Source: Sorghum bicolor (Eukaryota > Streptophyta > Magnoliopsida > Poales > Poaceae). From it: a DNA stretch of 64,000 bases. The notes below the pieces were generated by a model that was given only the letters and a program-made list of their open reading frames with translations, was not told where the DNA came from and ran no database searches. Every line of letters starts with the position of its first letter. Within the stretch, counting starts at the first letter, position 1. The DNA lies in contig NC_012877.2 in assembly GCF_000003195.3 (NCBI RefSeq), positions 21,292,294 to 21,356,293 of the forward strand, given 5' to 3'. Both the position numbers and the translations under genes were made by a program. Positions 10,762-22,457 of this stretch are shown one piece after another.

Positions 10762-12931
10762 ACCTCTTGCTCGTCCCTGAGCAAAGATAGACTCAGCTAT
10801 GGATCATAAGTTGTTGCAATATATATATATATTTTTTTAAAAAAAAATTAGCGGTACACATGCTTTTTAAATAAGATCTCATCTCTGAGTAAGGTAAACT
10901 GTCAAGACTTAAAACTTACTTTCTTTACCTTCACCATGGGACTTGTAACTGTCACTTCTGTCTTGAGTGGTTAAAAGATAGAAAAGTCTAGCCAAGTGCC
11001 ATGTCTCTTATTCTTGATCAGCTATAGCTCTGGGGTTTTTGCAGATTTTCAAATAAAACTCAGAGATTCCTTGTATGATTCTCTCAGGTCTCTCTTTTGT
11101 GGTATTTTTGGATCCTTACCAAGGCATTGATGGTATATGCCTTCTCTCAAGATATGTAGTATTTGTGGTATAAGGCATAGTGACATTGCCTTCTCTCTCA
11201 CCCTACTCTAATAAGGCTTTAATATCTGGAGCTCACAGGTGGGAGATAAAATATACACACTTACAAGACATTTATTGTATAGTCAAACCATGGATCCAAA
11301 GTAACAAGCCAATAAGTTTAATCAAGATGTGCATGTGTGGCGAATGAATGGTGTATGGTGGTGATGGTGATAACAATGGTGAAAACAATGGTGGTGGAAG
11401 TCTAATTCTACTTTGCTCTTTGAGGGGATACATACCTTCCTTGCTATTGAAACTTTATGAGGAGAATGAGATGCTCTTCTTTTTTTTCAGGTGGGTATCT
11501 TGCACCCCTAATTCTACTGTCGGACACTTGTCCATTTTTACCTCTCGTCTCACTTTTTCTTTTCTTTCGAGGTTCCGAGCACTTGCTCCTTTTTATTTCC
11601 TCGTATATTTTTTTTTCTTTTTTTAGAGCACTCATCTCTTGAGATAATATAGCAAGTGGTAGTAACAAGATAACTTGAGCATTTATTTCACAAGGGGAAA
11701 ATAGAAATATTTTTTGTTATTCTCTGCCGGATTAGGAGTAGAATATTTTTAGGTGGTTCTGGAGATGGAAATGAATGGATATATGTGGATGGTACTTCCG
11801 GAGTAGAAGTAGCATATATGAGTGAACGTGCAAGTGAATCTTGATTTAACCACATGACAAGCTCCTAAGGGTCTACACAGCTTGACCACACTCAATGCTC
11901 ATAAGCAGTAAATATTAAATGTGTGGCTCAAAGTCTAGCAAGCATGTATATATGGCTGTGGTAGGAATTTAAACTCTCATCATACAGGAACTCATCATGC
12001 AACATTTTAAAGATTTTCAAAGATAAAATTCTCCAGAATTCTAGCATCTCTAGGAACAGATAAACAGCAGCTCAACCTTCCCATATCATATCCGTTAACA
12101 ACTTAGACTTCAGATCAAGTTTTCATCCCACAAGTTTAGGTCTAGAGCAAGCTTTAAATTATAACAGTTATATCTAAACTTGAGAGAGAACTTAAAATTT
12201 GCAAATTAGGCAGAGCAACTATTTATCATATCCATGCTTAAGTTTTATTTAGATACAGATTAGGAAAGCCACTTTATTTATTTATTAAACACACTAAGCA
12301 AAAGACATATATAAGCATAAAATCTTTATTTGGTTTTCCCATAGTTTATGTGTATTTTAATATTCTAAAATAATATAAGTATAAAGATAGATAGAAATAC
12401 TTATCGAGGTAAATGGGGGTGCTCTCCCCCAAGCTGAATTTTGACGTAATTTCTCTTGGTGTAGCTAGCAGGTGGTAGAGGTGTATTTGAAAGTCAGCAA
12501 CATTCTGACAGCGATTAGAATGTCCTCCGTCTGCTAGTCTTCTTGATTCTTAAATTTCTGTGGAGCTCAAATAGACAACAAAGCTTGTGGAACTTGATTA
12601 AGTGTTAGCATAAATATCTAGCCTTTATTATCTTGAGACTCCTTAATAAATATTACTCCCTGTTTTTATATTTTTATTTTTATAAAGCAGAAAAATATTT
12701 ATTTTTATTTTTATGCCACCACAGTGAATGTACTTATGGGTTTTATGCCACTCGTATACTCACATGGGGCTTACAGTTTGTAACATTTTTATTTTCTTTT
12801 TAAGATAGTGTGAATATGATTAACTAAGTAAACTATTTGAAATAACTGAAAGGGAAAGGGTAACTACCAAGTTTACCTCTTGGCAAGGCGTTCGGTGTTT
12901 TTAGGTCCTCCGAACGGGACTCTCCAATTTC
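10762..12931 (-). other. Untranslated 3' interior of A1
   Basis: About 2.2 kb without a convincing gene. Landmarks shared with the same region of A2, B, G and H include a purine-rich stretch on the - strand (about 11450-11640), two AT-rich zones (about 10817-10850 and 12640-12710) and a block near 12400-12560. A short basic open frame at 11444-11668 is discussed as a finding. The length and conservation suggest structural or regulatory RNA sequence, such as packaging signals; that is inference. Confidence 0.6.
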
Positions 12932-15577
12932 TTAATCGTCCTGAGGTTCGTTGGGTGGCGTAGTCGGTACTTCCGACAGCGCCTCCTCTTCTTGTATAGT
13001 TATCTTCATTTTCCATACCTGACTCGGTGCTTCAATCTCCTCTGGATAATTCTGTTTAAATTCAACGTCTTCTGACCTTACAACTTCTCCTTCATAGTCT
13101 GCCCATCCGTCCTTGATGATCTGCCTCCTCTGGTTGCGGTTGCGTCTTTTTCTGACCTGCTTAGATTCTTCAATGATATAGTTAGGGTCAGTAAAATAAC
13201 GGCGTACCTTCTCTGAGGGGAAGTGCATATGGACTTCTCCGGTTCCAATGTAGATAATTGCTTTAATGGTGCTGAGGAATGGTCTTCCAAGGATGATGGG
13301 TGGATCATATTCATCTTCTCCCATGTCAACAACTTGAAAGTCTGTGTAGACAAAGTGATCGTCTATTTTGACTGGGACATCACATACTATTCCTTTAACT
13401 TCTCGAAATGTCTGATCTGCCATCTGGAGCTGAATGTATGTTGGTCTTAGTGGCATGGTCCCGAACAAGAGCCGATAAGTGACTGCGGCCATTATGTTGA
13501 CGCCTGATCCGGTGTCGCAAATCGTCTTGTAGAAGTTGTATCCATTTATGGAGCAGTCAATGCTTGGCATTCCTGGGTCGTCCTTCTTGGTCAAAAATGG
13601 TGACTTAAGTTGGTGATCTTAGCCTCCATGGACTACAGTGACCATCTTAGCTGACTCGGTCCACACTTGCTTGTTCCTGTTTCTCCTGTTGGTCCTCTTC
13701 CTTGATTCACGTCTGGATTTATCTTGAATTTGTGTAGTCTTGTTCTTGAAGAAAAACGTCTCCTTCTTCCCTTTGACGTAGAAACTGATCTTGGCAGCAC
13801 TAGCGTAGATGATAGCTCCCGTGGTGTTCAAGAATGGCCTCCCTAGGATGATAGGTGCTCTCTCATCATTTCTGGTCTCTACCAATACGAAGTCTGCTGG
13901 GGCATACAAAGTACCAACTCGGACACAAAGGTTCCTCACTATTCCTTTTGGGAAAGTTATCGTCTGATCTGCAAACTGCAAACACATGGTTGTTTCTAAT
14001 AAAGGATATGTAAAGAATTTTTCATAGAGTACCCTGGGTATAATGTTGAAACTGGAGCCAAAGTCACAGAGTGCTTCTGGAACGTCCACCATGCCGATGG
14101 AGATCGGGATGACGGGGCGTCCTGGATCGCCTCTCTTGACCGGCAGAAGGTCAGTAGAGAATTCATTGACGGGGTTACTCCAATTACCTACATCAAACAT
14201 GTCTACAAGATTTGCAGATTCTAATCCTTCCGGTTGTGATGGTATACCGGGGTTAGTAGTAGGAACAGCAGCAGCTATTTGATTTAACTAAGATTCAATC
14301 ATTTTATTAAAGCTAATTTGATTCTTGATGGCAGTAGAAAAATTATCCATTCTATTATTTATATTTTCTAGCATTTTATCATTAGATGCCAATTTCTTAG
14401 ATAGATTATCCATTAGCTTTCCTTGATTAGACACTAACTCTCTCAAAGGTGGAAAATTAATATTATTGTTGTAAGAATTGTTACCTTGATAATTACCTGA
14501 GTAGTTAGGCCTCTGTTGATTCCAACCTTGATTTTGTTGAGGACGGTTGTAGTAGTAGTTGTTGTTGTTGTTGATGTAGTTCACATCCTCAAGCATCTCA
14601 GGGCAGTGATTGCCTGAGTGTCCAGTGTCTCCACACTCCTCACAAGTCATGTGAGAGTCGAAGATGTGCATAACTTCTTTCTTGTCTCCAGCTCTATCGT
14701 CGAGCTTCTTCATGAGCAGGTCTAGCTTTGCAGACAACATGTCTACCTCCTTCAGCTGATGCATACCTCCACCTCTTTTGCGTGTCTGGGTCCTCTCTTC
14801 ATTCCAGCTTTGGTTGGACGCCATCTTTTCCACAAGAGCTGTGGCTTGTGGTATAGTAAGTGATAAGAATGCTCCTCCAGCTGCAGCATCCATGGTCTCT
14901 CGGGCACTGTTGCCGAGCCCATGATAAAACGTCTGCATCAATAGCCAACTCTCCATTCCATGATGGTGACATTCTAGGATGTAGTCTTGAAAGCGCTCCC
15001 ATGCTTCTGGAACAAATTCATCATTTTGTTGCTGAAAACTCGTAATCTTCCCACGGAGAGCATTGGTCTTGCCCATGGGAAAGAACTTAGCCAGGAAGTT
15101 TGTTGAGCAGAGTGCCCACGTAGTATTCTTCTCCTTTGTAGCGTAGAACCACTGCTTCGCTCTTCCTAACAGTGAGAATGGGAAGAGGCGAAGCAGTATA
15201 GCATCTTTGGAAACTCCTGCTATGGTGAATGTGTTGCAAATCTCCAGGAAGTGTTGTAAATGAGCACTAGCATCTTCGTGTGCCTTCCCACAGAACTGGT
15301 TGGATTGCACCATGTTGATAAGTCCAGGCTTGAGCTCAAAGTTGCCATCGATCTCTGCAGCAGGTCCAGTGCGGATGTTGTCCGTAGTGGGAGCTGAGAA
15401 CTCGCGGATCGATTTGTTCGCCATGGCTTCGAACTTCGAAGACAAGTTCCGGTGATCTTCTTGATTGGATGAAGCTTCTTGCTGAAGTGTTGATGATTTC
15501 TTTAGCTTGGCTCTCGTCTTCTTGAATAATGCTTCAGGATTGTCAACAAAATTTCCTAGAAGATGTCTTCTATTCAT
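12932..15577 (-). pseudogene. A1 gag polyprotein with two tandem aspartic protease domains, two stops
   Basis: One - strand frame of 882 codons starts with ATG at 15577 (MNRRHLLGN). Residues about 80-290 match the Athila-type retrotransposon gag fold, with landmarks L-R-L-F-P-F-S-L, A-W-E-R-F and Q-T-F-Y-x-G-L. A zinc knuckle (C-x2-C-x4-H-x4-C) lies at about residues 312-325, followed by an Asn/Gln-rich linker. Protease 1 has its Asp near residue 505 (C-D-F-G-S-S) and an I-I-L-G-R-P-F-L motif. Protease 2 has Asp near 688 (C-D-T-G-S-G) and a second I-I-L-G-R-P-F-L. Each is followed by an R-R-N-R-N basic tail. TAG at 14288-14290 and TAA at 13619-13621 interrupt the frame; A2 has Gln codons at both places. 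No pol follows. It would form the particle shell and process it; now defective. Confidence 0.9.
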
Positions 15578-15712
15578 ACATTCCCCTGCATAAGATAAAA
15601 TAGAAAAATATCGGGGTAAAACTGTATGAGAGAATAGATAAGCTCAATCATATTAGTGATGCGAATGATAACTCAAAATCTTTTATTCCATTCCTGATTA
15701 GTAATCAACCTT

Positions 15713-15729
15713 CCCCGGCAACGGCGCCA
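15713..15729 (-). promoter_or_regulatory. tRNA-Asp primer binding site of A1
   Basis: The + strand reads CCCCGGCAACGGCGCCA, the 3' end of plant tRNA-Asp including CCA, so the - strand is its complement. It is separated from the upstream LTR (15738) by 8 nt. Athila-lineage elements commonly use this primer. Only 17 nt match, so it is not a tRNA gene. Confidence 0.92.
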
Positions 15730-15737
15730 AAAATGCT

Positions 15738-17389
15738 TGTTGGGTATTCTTAACATCATTACTAAAAGTAGACTAAGTTCTAAATCTAGCAATGGTGCCA
15801 AAAATGCCAAACCTATCCCTCACACCACTTAAGCCAAGTTGTCATCCCCAGCATGACATGAGAGACGCGGTATTGAAATATGCAATTGCTCTTCTAAATA
15901 AATAATGAATGGGATCTGCAAGCGCACAGATTAATACTGATGCAGCATTTTAACCGGGAAGTATTCCAGGTATCGTTATTTATATTTTTACCACTGGAAG
16001 GGATTAGCAATCATCACTATTGATTACAGAATAGAATATGAGATTGAGCATCTATCATTGCATGTATAATTGAGAACATTATATCTAACTCTTCATACAG
16101 GGATAAGTGTCACATAAAGGATATATGAAATAATAATAGTGACAAAGATAATTAATCTGATCTAGCCACATAATAAATATGATAAGCACCTCAATTAGAT
16201 ACTCTAGAAAGTCATTAGCATGGTATTAGAACGAACTACAAGAATATTCCCTAAGTTATTCTCAACTATATAGTCTAGCATTATCATAGTTAGTGCAAGC
16301 ATACTTAGCAATCATTGCGAGACAAGAATACGCCCATGCATAGTGATATTAGCAAGGAATATGAGAAACATAGCAATCACTCCCCTGTAATAATGTTGCT
16401 CTGCCAGCCCAATACACGAGAGGGGGACTATATAAGAATCAATGAAGCTGTCACTATCACGAACCACCCCACGATCTGGCATATTGAGTACAATCGCAGA
16501 TAAATACGGTATAAGCACCACGCCTACACAATATCTATCATTTACCCATGGATCCGATGGATAAACGCTATATGATCCTAAGCATGTATATAGATCGTAT
16601 CTAACTAAGCCAAGTACATAACTATGATAAACTAAGAACAATATAATCTTGAATATAAGCAAGTAGAGCAAAGTCATAAGCAATATATTGAAGTAGAACA
16701 AAGTCATATTCATAATATTGAAGAACAAAGATAATTAGAAAGCAATTAGAAGCACAATTAGAGAATTACCAAGAATCCTCCTGACAGATCCGGAAACCAA
16801 TCGAAGATTGACTCCTTCTAGTTCTAATCCTATGTAGCTATGCTAATCTAGATATCTAATTGATGTGGTGGCTCTAATCTTGATCAGAGGCTTCTTCTCC
16901 CTTGATGGAACAATGAATTAGGGTTGAGAGGCTCTCTCCTCCAGGGGCCAGGGGGTCTGGTTTTATAGTCCCTTCAAGTGAATATGGGCCCTTTGATCAA
17001 ACCGACATAGATTGTATGGTTTAGATTCATCCTTTAGGTCGGTGGAGATCTCCCGCAAAGCAGAGTCCTGTTTGGACTCCAACAAGGGGCGGGCGCCCAG
17101 TAGGACAGGGCGGGTGCCCTGCCTCTGGCCCCGTTTCGCCTCCGCTTCGGTCTCGTGGCTTCTTGAGTCTTCTAGATGTAAGATAATTGTGCAGCACGTT
17201 AATACCTTTACGTAATCCTGACATGTGGGCCTTTCTTCCATATTTCCTGATAACCCCCTGCAGAAATAGACAAACACCAAAACTCGTGGAATTCTGTTAG
17301 ATAAAACCCTAAGTCTAGATCTTGATTTCATTTGGATCCTTTTCTTTATTTATTTGATAATTAAATTTGATACTTAAGGACCGTCAACA
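15738..17389 (-). repeat. 5' LTR of A1
   Basis: The upstream LTR copy of A1, 1652 bp, same length as its partner. TATA box on - strand read on + as TTTTATAGT at 16961-16969; GC-rich doublet at about 17086-17120. It ends at 17389 next to target duplication ATCAG. Confidence 0.93.
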
Positions 17390-17776
17390 ATCAGTACGAT
17401 GCATCTGGCGATGCATCTCAGTTTTGGAATTTCTATGAAGACTTTTTTGACCCTGGCACCACGTGCCTACGTCACCTACTACCAGGCTCGGGGACTAAGT
17501 GTGCACACTTCACCTTGCGGTGAACATGCTTGCTTTTTCAGAAAAGTAAAGTGGGCACACTTGACCAGGAAGAATTTTTTTTGATTAAGAGCACCATGCA
17601 TTTTTCGAACAGCTTGCTTCTTCGATGTCAATGTTAATCAACTGTCTTTTGAGTTGGTTAGTTGCCGTTGCAACTGTTTGGGCGACTTTCATGATGATCG
17701 AAGATGTCAAGCCTTGTTGGTCGAAGAAGCTCAAGACGGCATGTTACATCACAATACATGGTGCTCGGGGACTAGC
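17390..17776 (+). other. 3' noncoding region of element E, right half
   Basis: This continues E after A1 and contains two further GCTCGGGGACT copies at 17486 and 17763. The one at 17763-17773 plus AGC is the polypurine tract next to the LTR. No gene is visible. Confidence 0.7.
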
Positions 17777-18222
17777 TGTGGTGGTATAAACCCCTATACC
17801 CTTACGACTAGACTTGGGCCAGGAGGCTTGGCCCATCCGAGGCTTGATCCAACTGCTCAGAGTTTTGCGCAAGGAAACAAGACGTGAGATCAAGCCGGAT
17901 TCTGGTCGGTTAGAATAGGAATTGATGTTGTGCTATCTATGGCAATTGTAACCGACTAGGATTAGTTTCCAGATCTGTAACCCTGCCCTCCGGACTATAT
18001 AAGGAGGGTCAAGGGACCCCCTAGGACACATTATTCTCTCAATACAATCCAATACAATCAGACGCAGGACGTAGGTATTACGCCCACTCGGCGGCCGAAC
18101 CTGGATAAAAATCTTGTCCGTGTCTTGCGTCACCATCAAGTTCATAGCTTGCGCACTGTCTACCGATAAACTACTACCATGGGTATACCCCAAGGTAGAC
18201 TGTCGACTAGCTTTCGTCGACA
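17777..18222 (+). repeat. 3' LTR of element E
   Basis: The LTR starts TGTGGTGGTATAAACCC right after the polypurine tract and ends TTTCGTCGACA, 446 bp. A TATA box (CTATATAAGG) is at 17994-18003, followed by GGAGGGTCAAGGGACCCCC and an AATACAATC repeat typical of Tat-type LTRs in grasses. The 5' partner is not in the window, so the right border rests on the TG...CA ends and on the switch to GC-rich LTR D sequence. Confidence 0.75.
17994..18003 (+). promoter_or_regulatory. TATA box in LTR E
   Basis: CTATATAAGG lies 217 bp into the LTR, followed within about 40 nt by a C-rich and then ATTCTCTCAATAC stretch where transcription would start. Position and sequence fit the U3/R border of a Tat-type LTR. 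Confidence 0.65.
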
Positions 18223-21200
18223 CCCTAGCTCTCTCTCTCTCTCGCTCATCGTCTTCTCCGTGTCTCCGCCGCTGCTTCGGCGAGCTCGCGCGCTCACGTC
18301 TCGGCATCTCCGGCCGAGCCACTCCACCCAGTGCTCCGCTAGCTTCTCCGCTTCACCGTCGTCATGTTGGCTGCGGCTGCCGAGCCTCGGTAAGCCCGTA
18401 TTGTTTTCTCCGTCGTGGCCAGGGCTCTGTAGTCCACCATTTCTTCTCGTTCTTGTTCCAAAAGCTTCGCCTGGTTATGCTAGTGCTCGTCGAGATCTTC
18501 TTTTGCCCGGTCTCCGACCAGAGACACCGGCGATTGGCCGCACACCACCGTCGTGCCGCCATTCGTGAGGGCAAGGTCCCTAGGGTGCGGTAGAGTTAGG
18601 GTTTTTGGTACCAATCGTCGCAGAAGAGAGTGAGGAGCACGATGGTGCCCTTGGCCGTCGAGGAGATTTCCGGCGGTCAAGCCTCGCCTCTGCTCTCGGG
18701 TCACTGACGGGTGGGGTCCGTTGACCTGCGGGGTCCCCCTGTCAGTCTCTCTCTCCTTTAGTTTGAACTTAGGGTTTGAGCTGTTTTTGGAAAATTCATA
18801 TCTGGAGTTTGAAAAGTCCCCTTGAGGTGATCCAAATTTTGTTGAGTTCCTTAGATAGTCTAGTTTTTAATAAAAATATAACATGCACCATGTTTTCTGT
18901 GAAAAATAATTGTTATGAATTAATCTTTTTATTTATGTGTAAAATTCGTATCTTTTGATATACTGCTCCAATTGCTATGAAATTTTGATGGTATGCCTGA
19001 GTAGTATTAGAATGCTCTAATAATAATTTCATGATTTTTGGAGTGCTGTATCTCTGATATGTAAATTATGATAATACTATGGCTTGTTTTCATATTTTAA
19101 TCATAATAAATGTTTGGTGCTTATGCTGGTGTTTTCCTTGGGTGTCAAGCTTGTTTATAGTAATAGTAATATGTAAATAATCTGAATTCTGATGTTTGAC
19201 ACTATCTAAGCCATGTTTCTTAATTTATGAAATAAGCACCTTGTTGCATGTTAATGACTTATCTTAAGATTGGCATGTGCAATTGTTCTGAAAACTTAAT
19301 GGTGATGTCCAGATGCCATGCTTGTGCTTCTGTAATTTTTGTAGATTTTTCGGAGCCCTCTTGCTGGTACATTGTAATTATGTTCTTTTATGGAATTAAA
19401 TTAATAATTGCCTTGTTGTGGAATGTTTAGTGATCAACATGTGATGTTCTGGTAATCTTAGGTTATACTTGTGCTTGTAAGTCATTTGGTTGACACTAAA
19501 TATGTTTTTGCTATGTCATCAAATAATTAATGAATGGTGTATAGCTGTTCTGAACAGCAAGGGAGTAATCTGAGCTTTGCTTGATGATAACTTGGTTTTC
19601 TGAAATACTTGTCTAAATCAAAGATGTTGTAAACTTTGTGAACTAGCTGTAGTTCAAATTTGGGATCATTTGGCCCCGTGGTTTAAAAGTTATGACTTTT
19701 CCAAGTTGAGTTCTAGAACTAGGTGCTCTCTGTTTTTCTGGGACAGAACCTGGAACTTTGTTTAATTGACCTATTTAACTTGTGAATCCTGCCATGATGT
19801 CTAAAGATGAAACGTAAACAATTTCATAAGCTTTCCAGAATGTCTTCATTCATGTTTGTTGGATCTGTATAGCTTTAGTTATGATTTGTTCCTTGAGATG
19901 CTCTGTTATTTGGTTGTTGCTGTCTATGGTTTAACTCGGTGAATCTTGCTAAGTTAGTTTGTCTTCTATTGTGAACTTGTAATGGGAGTTATTCCGTAAA
20001 TGAGTGTCCAGTGAAGTTCTAATCATGTTACCAAGCATTCATCCTCATTTAGTAAGCACTCATTCCTTACTTATCATGCATGCAATAGGTGCACCGGAAG
20101 CGGCAGCCTCGTTCGAGCTCAATCAGGTGAACCACGAAGGCCAGGAGATCAATCAGGAAGTGGAGGTCCAGCTAGCCGGACAAGAGGAGCCCAAAGGGGA
20201 GGTCGAGTGCTCTAATCACGAGACAGCCTCGTTTGTGAAAGGCAAGCCCCGGAGCATCTTAAGTCTCCCACTTTAATTTCAAAAGTGTACTTGATTATGT
20301 TATATCTATTGATGCATTACGTATAGGATTTGTGATGAAGCCCTTGCTGCATTACACCCTTTTCCTTGTCCAGATATCTTACCACTATCTGGTTGTAGAG
20401 TTAGGATCGAGTACCTGCTTAGCCATGCTTTAAACCAGTAGAAGTCGGGTGATATCCTGTCACCTACGCGAAATAGGGTTGTGTTGGATCACGATTGACT
20501 ATATGTGCTATCGTGGAAAGAACCTGATTAAAATGACTTAAGCCAGATGGAGTTTTGCAAGGTTATAGTAACTCCGTCTGTGGCAGCTAAGGACCGATCG
20601 TTGTACGTCCTCTTGTCATGTTGAACGCATGCCTGACACTTTGTTGGCCGGATAACTCGTTCCGACCGCGAAGCCTAGTAGTATGACTCAGGCCGGAAGA
20701 CCGGCAAGTATAAAGTGCGCACTACCAGAGGAAGTGCGGTGTGCTGGGGGCCATTAGCGTAAGACCAAAGGCAGGTGAGTTGAAAGTCCTGACCTCCCTG
20801 GCAGAGTGGCAGCCCTGGGAGTGCGGTGCTGATCGGAGCCGCGATTCCTGAGTCGTACCAAAGGTGACCCACTTGCTCTCCGACGGGGGATGCATGGGTG
20901 AGTGCTAGGAATAACCCTCCAGCTGGATAGAAATCAAATCAAATCGCCGTCTCTCCCGGATAGTGAGAACTTGACAGAGCAGCAACAAACGTAGCAATCA
21001 CTAAGCATAAATGTTCTTGATAATGATGTTAAGGAGAGCAAGGAAGAACATATTATGAATTGGATATGGTTATTATTGTTTGTAATAATCAAGTGAAGCG
21101 CCTAGTCTTGGTGCTAATCTAGTGGTAGGCTAATGATGATTAATATGATGCCTTTACAAATGGTGTAGTATCCACTTAAGATTTTGGCAAATGTTGAGTC

Positions 21201-21746
21201 AAGCCAGCTACACTTTATACTCAGCCTTGCATGATCCTTGGTATCTTTTATGTTTGACTAGACGGGTAAGTCTAGGTGAGTACATCCTCGTACACAAGGT
21301 TTATTCCCACCTGTTGCAGATGATGTCTTTTATGATGGTTCCTGCAAGACCTGTCTCCATCCCGCTGGGGATGAAGACTAAACTGTTGGGCATGGTTCTC
21401 TAACCAACTTCGTACCCCGTTGCTTTTGGTGGACGTGATGAGACTCTGGCAATAACAAGAACTTATGAAATGCGTGTGTGTAAACTATTTTGCTTACGCT
21501 ACTTCAAAACTCATGTTGTACTAACTAAGTGACTCTGATGTGGTGCCGTTTCATCGGCAATGAATGACTATGTAACATTCGCTGTATTATGTTGAACTAT
21601 TACGAACTTGGTTTGTTGCAAGTTGGTTTGAAGTCCTTCGTGATTTCAGTTGACTACCAGGATTATATGGGCTCAAGTCTGGAAACTAGATTGCTAGTTG
21701 ATTGTTTCTACACTTGAACTCTTATAATTTGGTCAGTTCCGTGTCA
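18223..21746 (+). repeat. 5' LTR of element D, left end missing
   Basis: The right end is fixed by ...TTCCGTGTCA followed by a two-base spacer and the primer site. The left end is lost at the border with LTR E (18222). The first 500 bp are GC- and CT-rich (a CT microsatellite at about 18228-18243). The middle is AT-rich and poorly matched to LTR F, and 20230-20990 is well matched to it. Frames in the GC-rich part (18114-18704) overlap on both strands and are not credible genes. Confidence 0.78.
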
Positions 21747-21748
21747 GC

Positions 21749-21760
21749 TGGTATCGGAGC
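21749..21760 (+). promoter_or_regulatory. Initiator-Met-type primer binding site of D
   Basis: TGGTATCGGAGC begins two bases after the LTR end. The usual plant primer site for initiator tRNA-Met is TGGTATCAGAGC, so this copy differs at one base. It supports the chromovirus call and fixes the LTR end. Confidence 0.8.
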
Positions 21761-22457
21761 AAGTTTAGCATTGTAAATGCAGTGTTTGTGTATTTAAAAA
21801 CAAAAGAGATTTTAAATAAACTGTGAAAATTAATACCTAAATTATGCCAGTGGTCGAATCCTCCTTGCCCATATAAGGACTTTAGGTGGCTATTTAAGTA
21901 CTGACTTGGGGGGTTTTCTTTATGCATCTCCGACAGTACTCAGGTATGGATGTGTGATGACCGCACTATGCTACCCTATGGTCTAATGGTAGAGGTGGCC
22001 TTTATATGTGAATTAGCCACGTATGTCGCTAGATTTAAATTATGCAACGTCGCACCTACGCCCTAGTAAGTGTGATCTGTGAGAGCATGATCCTCCAAAC
22101 GGCGGTCTAGGGGAGTGTTCGCGGTGGTTTTCTGGAGTGGTTACATGTCAAACCATGGAACCCAGAAAGAAACTTAAGTAGGGAGTCTTTATTTCTCGGG
22201 TAGCTGTGGTGTCATTGTTTGTGCATGTTGGGCATGTATAAGCAATGTGCACTTAGTTTACTGCTTTCTTGAGTGAGATATTGGGAATTGTTGGGCTGCA
22301 ATGAAGTAAGTTTGTGAGGACGTACGGTTCGTACATGCATCATATCACATTCATACAAACATTCTGTCTACTCATTCCCTTACAAAATCGTTCCTCTTAA
22401 ATTAATAAATGTTGCTTAAAGTAATCCTCTCTTACCTACGGTTAATCCTTTACACAG
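21761..22457 (+). other. Untranslated leader of element D
   Basis: About 700 nt between primer site and the first leader ORF. I see no repeat, gene or clear structural signal. Confidence 0.5.

Larger units (their letters stand above)
9095..17389 (-). mobile_element. Complete pol-less Athila-type LTR element A1 (8295 bp)
   Basis: Two LTRs of 1652 bp each (9095-10746 and 15738-17389) enclose a 4991-bp interior. By eye they differ at roughly two dozen sites, about 98.5% identity, plus two single-base indels. In its own orientation the element starts TGTTGACGG and ends CCAACA. Target duplication is ATCGG/ATCAG. The interior carries a tRNA-Asp primer site, an 882-codon gag-protease-protease frame with two stops, a 2.2-kb untranslated region and a polypurine tract. 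There is no RT, RNase H or integrase, so it depends on an autonomous relative. The gag resembles the Athila lineage. Confidence 0.93.
4661..18222 (+). mobile_element. Tat-lineage Ty3/gypsy element E, 5' part missing, with A1 nested in it
   Basis: What survives is the last 58 codons of integrase, a spliced antisense gene, a region of repeated polypurine-like motifs and a 446-bp 3' LTR. Element A1 (9095-17389) splits the part just before the LTR and is flanked by ATCGG at 9090-9094 and ATCAG at 17390-17394, a 5-bp target duplication with one change. LTR F interrupts the integrase frame, so the rest of pol, gag and the 5' LTR would lie left of the window or be lost. A gene on the opposite strand between pol and the 3' LTR is typical of Tat-lineage elements in grasses such as RIRE2 and Grande. 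Confidence 0.8.

Noticed and set aside
15713..15729. Possible tRNA gene because of a perfect tRNA-Asp 3' end
   Set aside because: Only 17 nt match and they lie 8 nt from an LTR in each element. It is a primer binding site; no cloverleaf can be formed with the flanks.
18114..18704. 159- and 129-codon frames at the E/D border
   Set aside because: They run across the border of two elements and through a CT microsatellite, with overlapping frames on the other strand.
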